From Oscillibacter valericigenes (GTDB taxonomy: Bacteria > Bacillota > Clostridia > Oscillospirales > Oscillospiraceae), in the NCBI RefSeq assembly GCF_021531915.1, contig NZ_JAFBIV010000002.1, positions 62,001 through 126,000 on the forward strand: DNA of 64,000 nucleotides, in the 5' to 3' direction. A program made the translations under genes and the position numbers. Below the pieces are notes generated by a model. It had not been told where the DNA came from. It saw nothing but the letters and a program-made list of their open reading frames with translations, and searched no databases. Each line of letters starts with the position of its first letter. Position 1 is the first letter of the stretch. This document shows positions 62,502 to 64,000 of the stretch, piece by piece.

Positions 62502-63263
62502 TCAGTCGTTCCGGGCCATCTCCCACAGCAGCACCGTGGCGGCAGCCGCCGCATTCAGGGATTCGCAGTGGGCCCGCATGGGGATCAGGACCGTCCGGTC
62601 GCAGCACTCCAGCAGTTCCCTGGAAAGGCCTTTTCCCTCGCTGCCGATGGCCACGGCGCAGCGCGTGTAATCCACCTTCCGGGCGTCCACGGTGTCGGTC
62701 CGCAGGGCGGCGCCGTACAGGGGCAGTCCGGAGGCCGTCAGCAGTGCCCGCAGGACGGGCACATCGCAGGTCCACACCGGGCAGCGGAACACCGCGCCCA
62801 TGGTGGCCCGTACCGTCTTGGGATTGTAGAGGTCCGCGCAGGCGTTCACCAGCAGCAGACCGTCGGCGGAAAAGGCGTCAGCGGTGCGGAGGATGGTCCC
62901 CACATTGCCGGGGTCCTGGACGCCGTCCAGCACCACATAGCGTTTGCCCTCCAGCTTCTCCGGCAGCGCCGGGGGCCGCATGCCGCAGACAGACAGGACG
63001 CCCTGGGGCGTCTGGGCCGGGGACAGGGTCTTCATCACGTCAGCGGGCACCTGGACCAGCCGCACCCCCGCCGGAATGGGCGGCAGGGCTGCGTCGGCGG
63101 TGCACACCACCGTGTGCAGGTCCGCCTGGCGGAGCAGGGCCTCCTCCAGCAGCTTGGGGCTGTCGCAGAGGAACTCGCCCTTCTGACGGCGGTAGGAGGC
63201 GGAGGACGCCAGCTTACGGATATGGGTGCAGAGGGGATTGGTACGGCTGGTGATGATCTCCAT
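62502..63263 (-). CDS. RlmB/TrmH family 23S rRNA 2'-O-methyltransferase
   Basis: The 253-residue SPOUT methyltransferase has an N-terminal substrate-binding domain (ITSRTNPLCTHIRKLASSAS, EFLCDSPKLLEEAL) and the methyltransferase core with DPGNVGTILRTADAF near residue 117, IGSEGKGLSREL near 202 and IPMRAHCESLNAAAAATVLL near 227. It most resembles RlmB-type enzymes acting on G2251 region but the target is not certain. The start has AAAGGAG upstream. It sits between lysS and dprA and is a second SpoU gene besides 3084-3911. Confidence 0.88.
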   Translation of the reverse strand: MEIITSRTNPLCTHIRKLASSASYRRQKGEFLCDSPKLLEEALLRQADLHTVVCTADAALPPIPAGVRLVQVPADVMKTLSPAQTPQGVLSVCGMRPPALPEKLEGKRYVVLDGVQDPGNVGTILRTADAFSADGLLLVNACADLYNPKTVRATMGAVFRCPVWTCDVPVLRALLTASGLPLYGAALRTDTVDARKVDYTRCAVAIGSEGKGLSRELLECCDRTVLIPMRAHCESLNAAAAATVLLWEMARND

Positions 63264-63293
63264 AGGCTGGCTCCTTTCCGTGAGTAGTCATCG

Positions 63294-63315
63294 GCGGGCG
63301 GCTTCCGCCGCCCGC
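63294..63315 (-). other. GC hairpin between lysS and the rlmB-like gene
   Basis: GCGGGCGGC and GCCGCCCGC pair over TTCC. There is no T-run, so it is not a confident terminator. Confidence 0.55.
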
Positions 63316-63327
63316 TTGATGGGTGTA

Positions 63328-64000
63328 TCAGTCCAGAGGCTTCATGGTGGGGAAGAGGATGACTTCCCGAATGGTGTCGGCGCCGGTCAGGAGCATGACG
63401 CAGCGATCGATGCCCATGCCCATGCCGCCCGTGGGAGGCATGCCGTATTCCAGGGCGTTCAGGAAATCCTCGTCCAGCATCTCGGTCTCGTCATCGCCAC
63501 GCTCCCGCTGCTCCACCTGCTTCTCGAAGCGCTGGCGCTGGTCGATGGGGTCGTTCAGCTCGGAATAGGCGTTGGCCAGCTCACTGTGGCACACGAACAG
63601 CTCGAACCGCTCGGTGAGCCGGGGATCGGCAGGGCTGCGCTTAGTCAGGGGGCTGACCTCCACGGGATACATGGTGATGAAGGTGGGCTGGATCAGCTTC
63701 TCCTCCACCCGCTGGTCAAAGCATGCGTACAGGGCGTTGCCCCAGGTCTTCTCGGCGGCGTCCGCCAGCTCCACGCCCTTGGCCTTCGCGGCGGCCACAG
63801 CCTCGGCGTCGTCGGTGATGGCGCCGAAGTCGATGCCCAGGTACTCCTTCACGGCGTCCACCATGGTCAGGCGGCGCCAGCCGGGGGTCAGGTCGATCTT
63901 CTCGCCCATCCACTCCACCTCATAGGTGCCCAGGATCTTCTGGGCGGCACCGGAGATGATGCCCTCGGCAATGTCCATCATACCGTGGAAATCGGTGTAG
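63328..64000 (-). CDS. lysS: Lysyl-tRNA synthetase, C-terminal part
   Basis: The visible 224 residues are the class II core of Lys[15 protein letters not shown] leads the fragment, [17 protein letters not shown] is motif-2 region, [20 protein letters not shown] near the middle and [20 protein letters not shown] at the end is motif 3 with the ATP-binding Arg. The 5' end is cut by the window edge. It charges tRNA-Lys. No start codon is visible. Confidence 0.95.
   Translation of the reverse strand, partial: YTDFHGMMDIAEGIISGAAQKILGTYEVEWMGEKIDLTPGWRRLTMVDAVKEYLGIDFGAITDDAEAVAAAKAKGVELADAAEKTWGNALYACFDQRVEEKLIQPTFITMYPVEVSPLTKRSPADPRLTERFELFVCHSELANAYSELNDPIDQRQRFEKQVEQRERGDDETEMLDEDFLNALEYGMPPTGGMGMGIDRCVMLLTGADTIREVILFPTMKPLD

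Overview
The window looks like a chromosomal segment of a GC-rich, anaerobic, low-redox Clostridia member. An Oscillospiraceae/Flavonifractor-type gut Firmicute is my inference from style and gene content, not a proven assignment. Supporting signs are Firmicute-type regulation (T-box, cobalamin and yjdF-type leaders, a NiaR-like repressor), strong AGGAGG ribosome binding sites, TTGACA/TATAAT promoters with 16-18 bp spacing, U-tailed hairpin terminators and Firmicute marker genes (ylmH, ynzC-like, xpaC-like, topA-dprA-trmFO, plsX-acpP-rnc). I see no prophage, insertion sequence or CRISPR array. Almost every base is in a gene or a recognisable control element.

Layout. 1-1157: cobalt importer cbiMN under a cobalamin riboswitch. 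1268-9121: Uup-type ABC-F ATPase, a SpoU methyltransferase, an RluA-type pseudouridine synthase, an ABM-fold protein, a TauE/SafE exporter with a hydroxypyruvate-isomerase-like enzyme, and a YgiQ radical SAM protein. 9214-13512: OPT oligopeptide transporter, PqqD-like protein, small membrane winged-helix-like protein and PepD dipeptidase, a possible peptide uptake and hydrolysis module. 13516-25562: zinc-binding lipoprotein with a Fur-family box, DUF308 protein, the XpaC/YnzC/YlmH/ABC block, an SH3/Ig-like surface protein, uridine kinase, a MarR-controlled heterodimeric ABC exporter and a VOC protein. 25693-28166: feoA-feoB-feo-associated Cys-rich peptide. 28281-33660: a small membrane protein with its own operator-like palindrome, then the complete livKHMGF branched-chain amino acid ABC operon. 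33663-36680: NiaR-like repressor, a large palindrome at the start of a PfoR-like membrane gene, a PPC-domain protein and a DUF2089-like regulator with its membrane partner.

36685-41890: Dus, ArsC/Spx-like protein, SPL-type radical SAM protein, yjdF with its leader, greA, and a five-tRNA operon (Gly-TCC, Arg-TCT, His-GTG, Gln-TTG, Lys-TTT) trailed by a set of related hairpin repeats, then a divergent tRNA-Ser(CGA). 41966-49404: DUF2935 protein, hexapeptide-repeat protein, two small phosphoesterases, YhcC-like radical SAM protein, a FAD/Rieske oxidoreductase, and nifS-nifU behind a 25-bp IscR-like palindrome. 49443-51239: an aminotransferase and Dabb protein under a T-box leader that I read as alanine-specific. 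51258-64000: uppP-ftsK, a kinase-like protein, and the housekeeping run lysS (partial)-rlmB-dprA-topA-trmFO-plsX-acpP-rnc. The most useful leads are regulatory: the NiaR-linked transporter candidate, the Ala-type T-box, the repeated half-sites in front of the DUF2089-like gene, the Zur/Fur box at znuA, and the tRNA trailer repeats.
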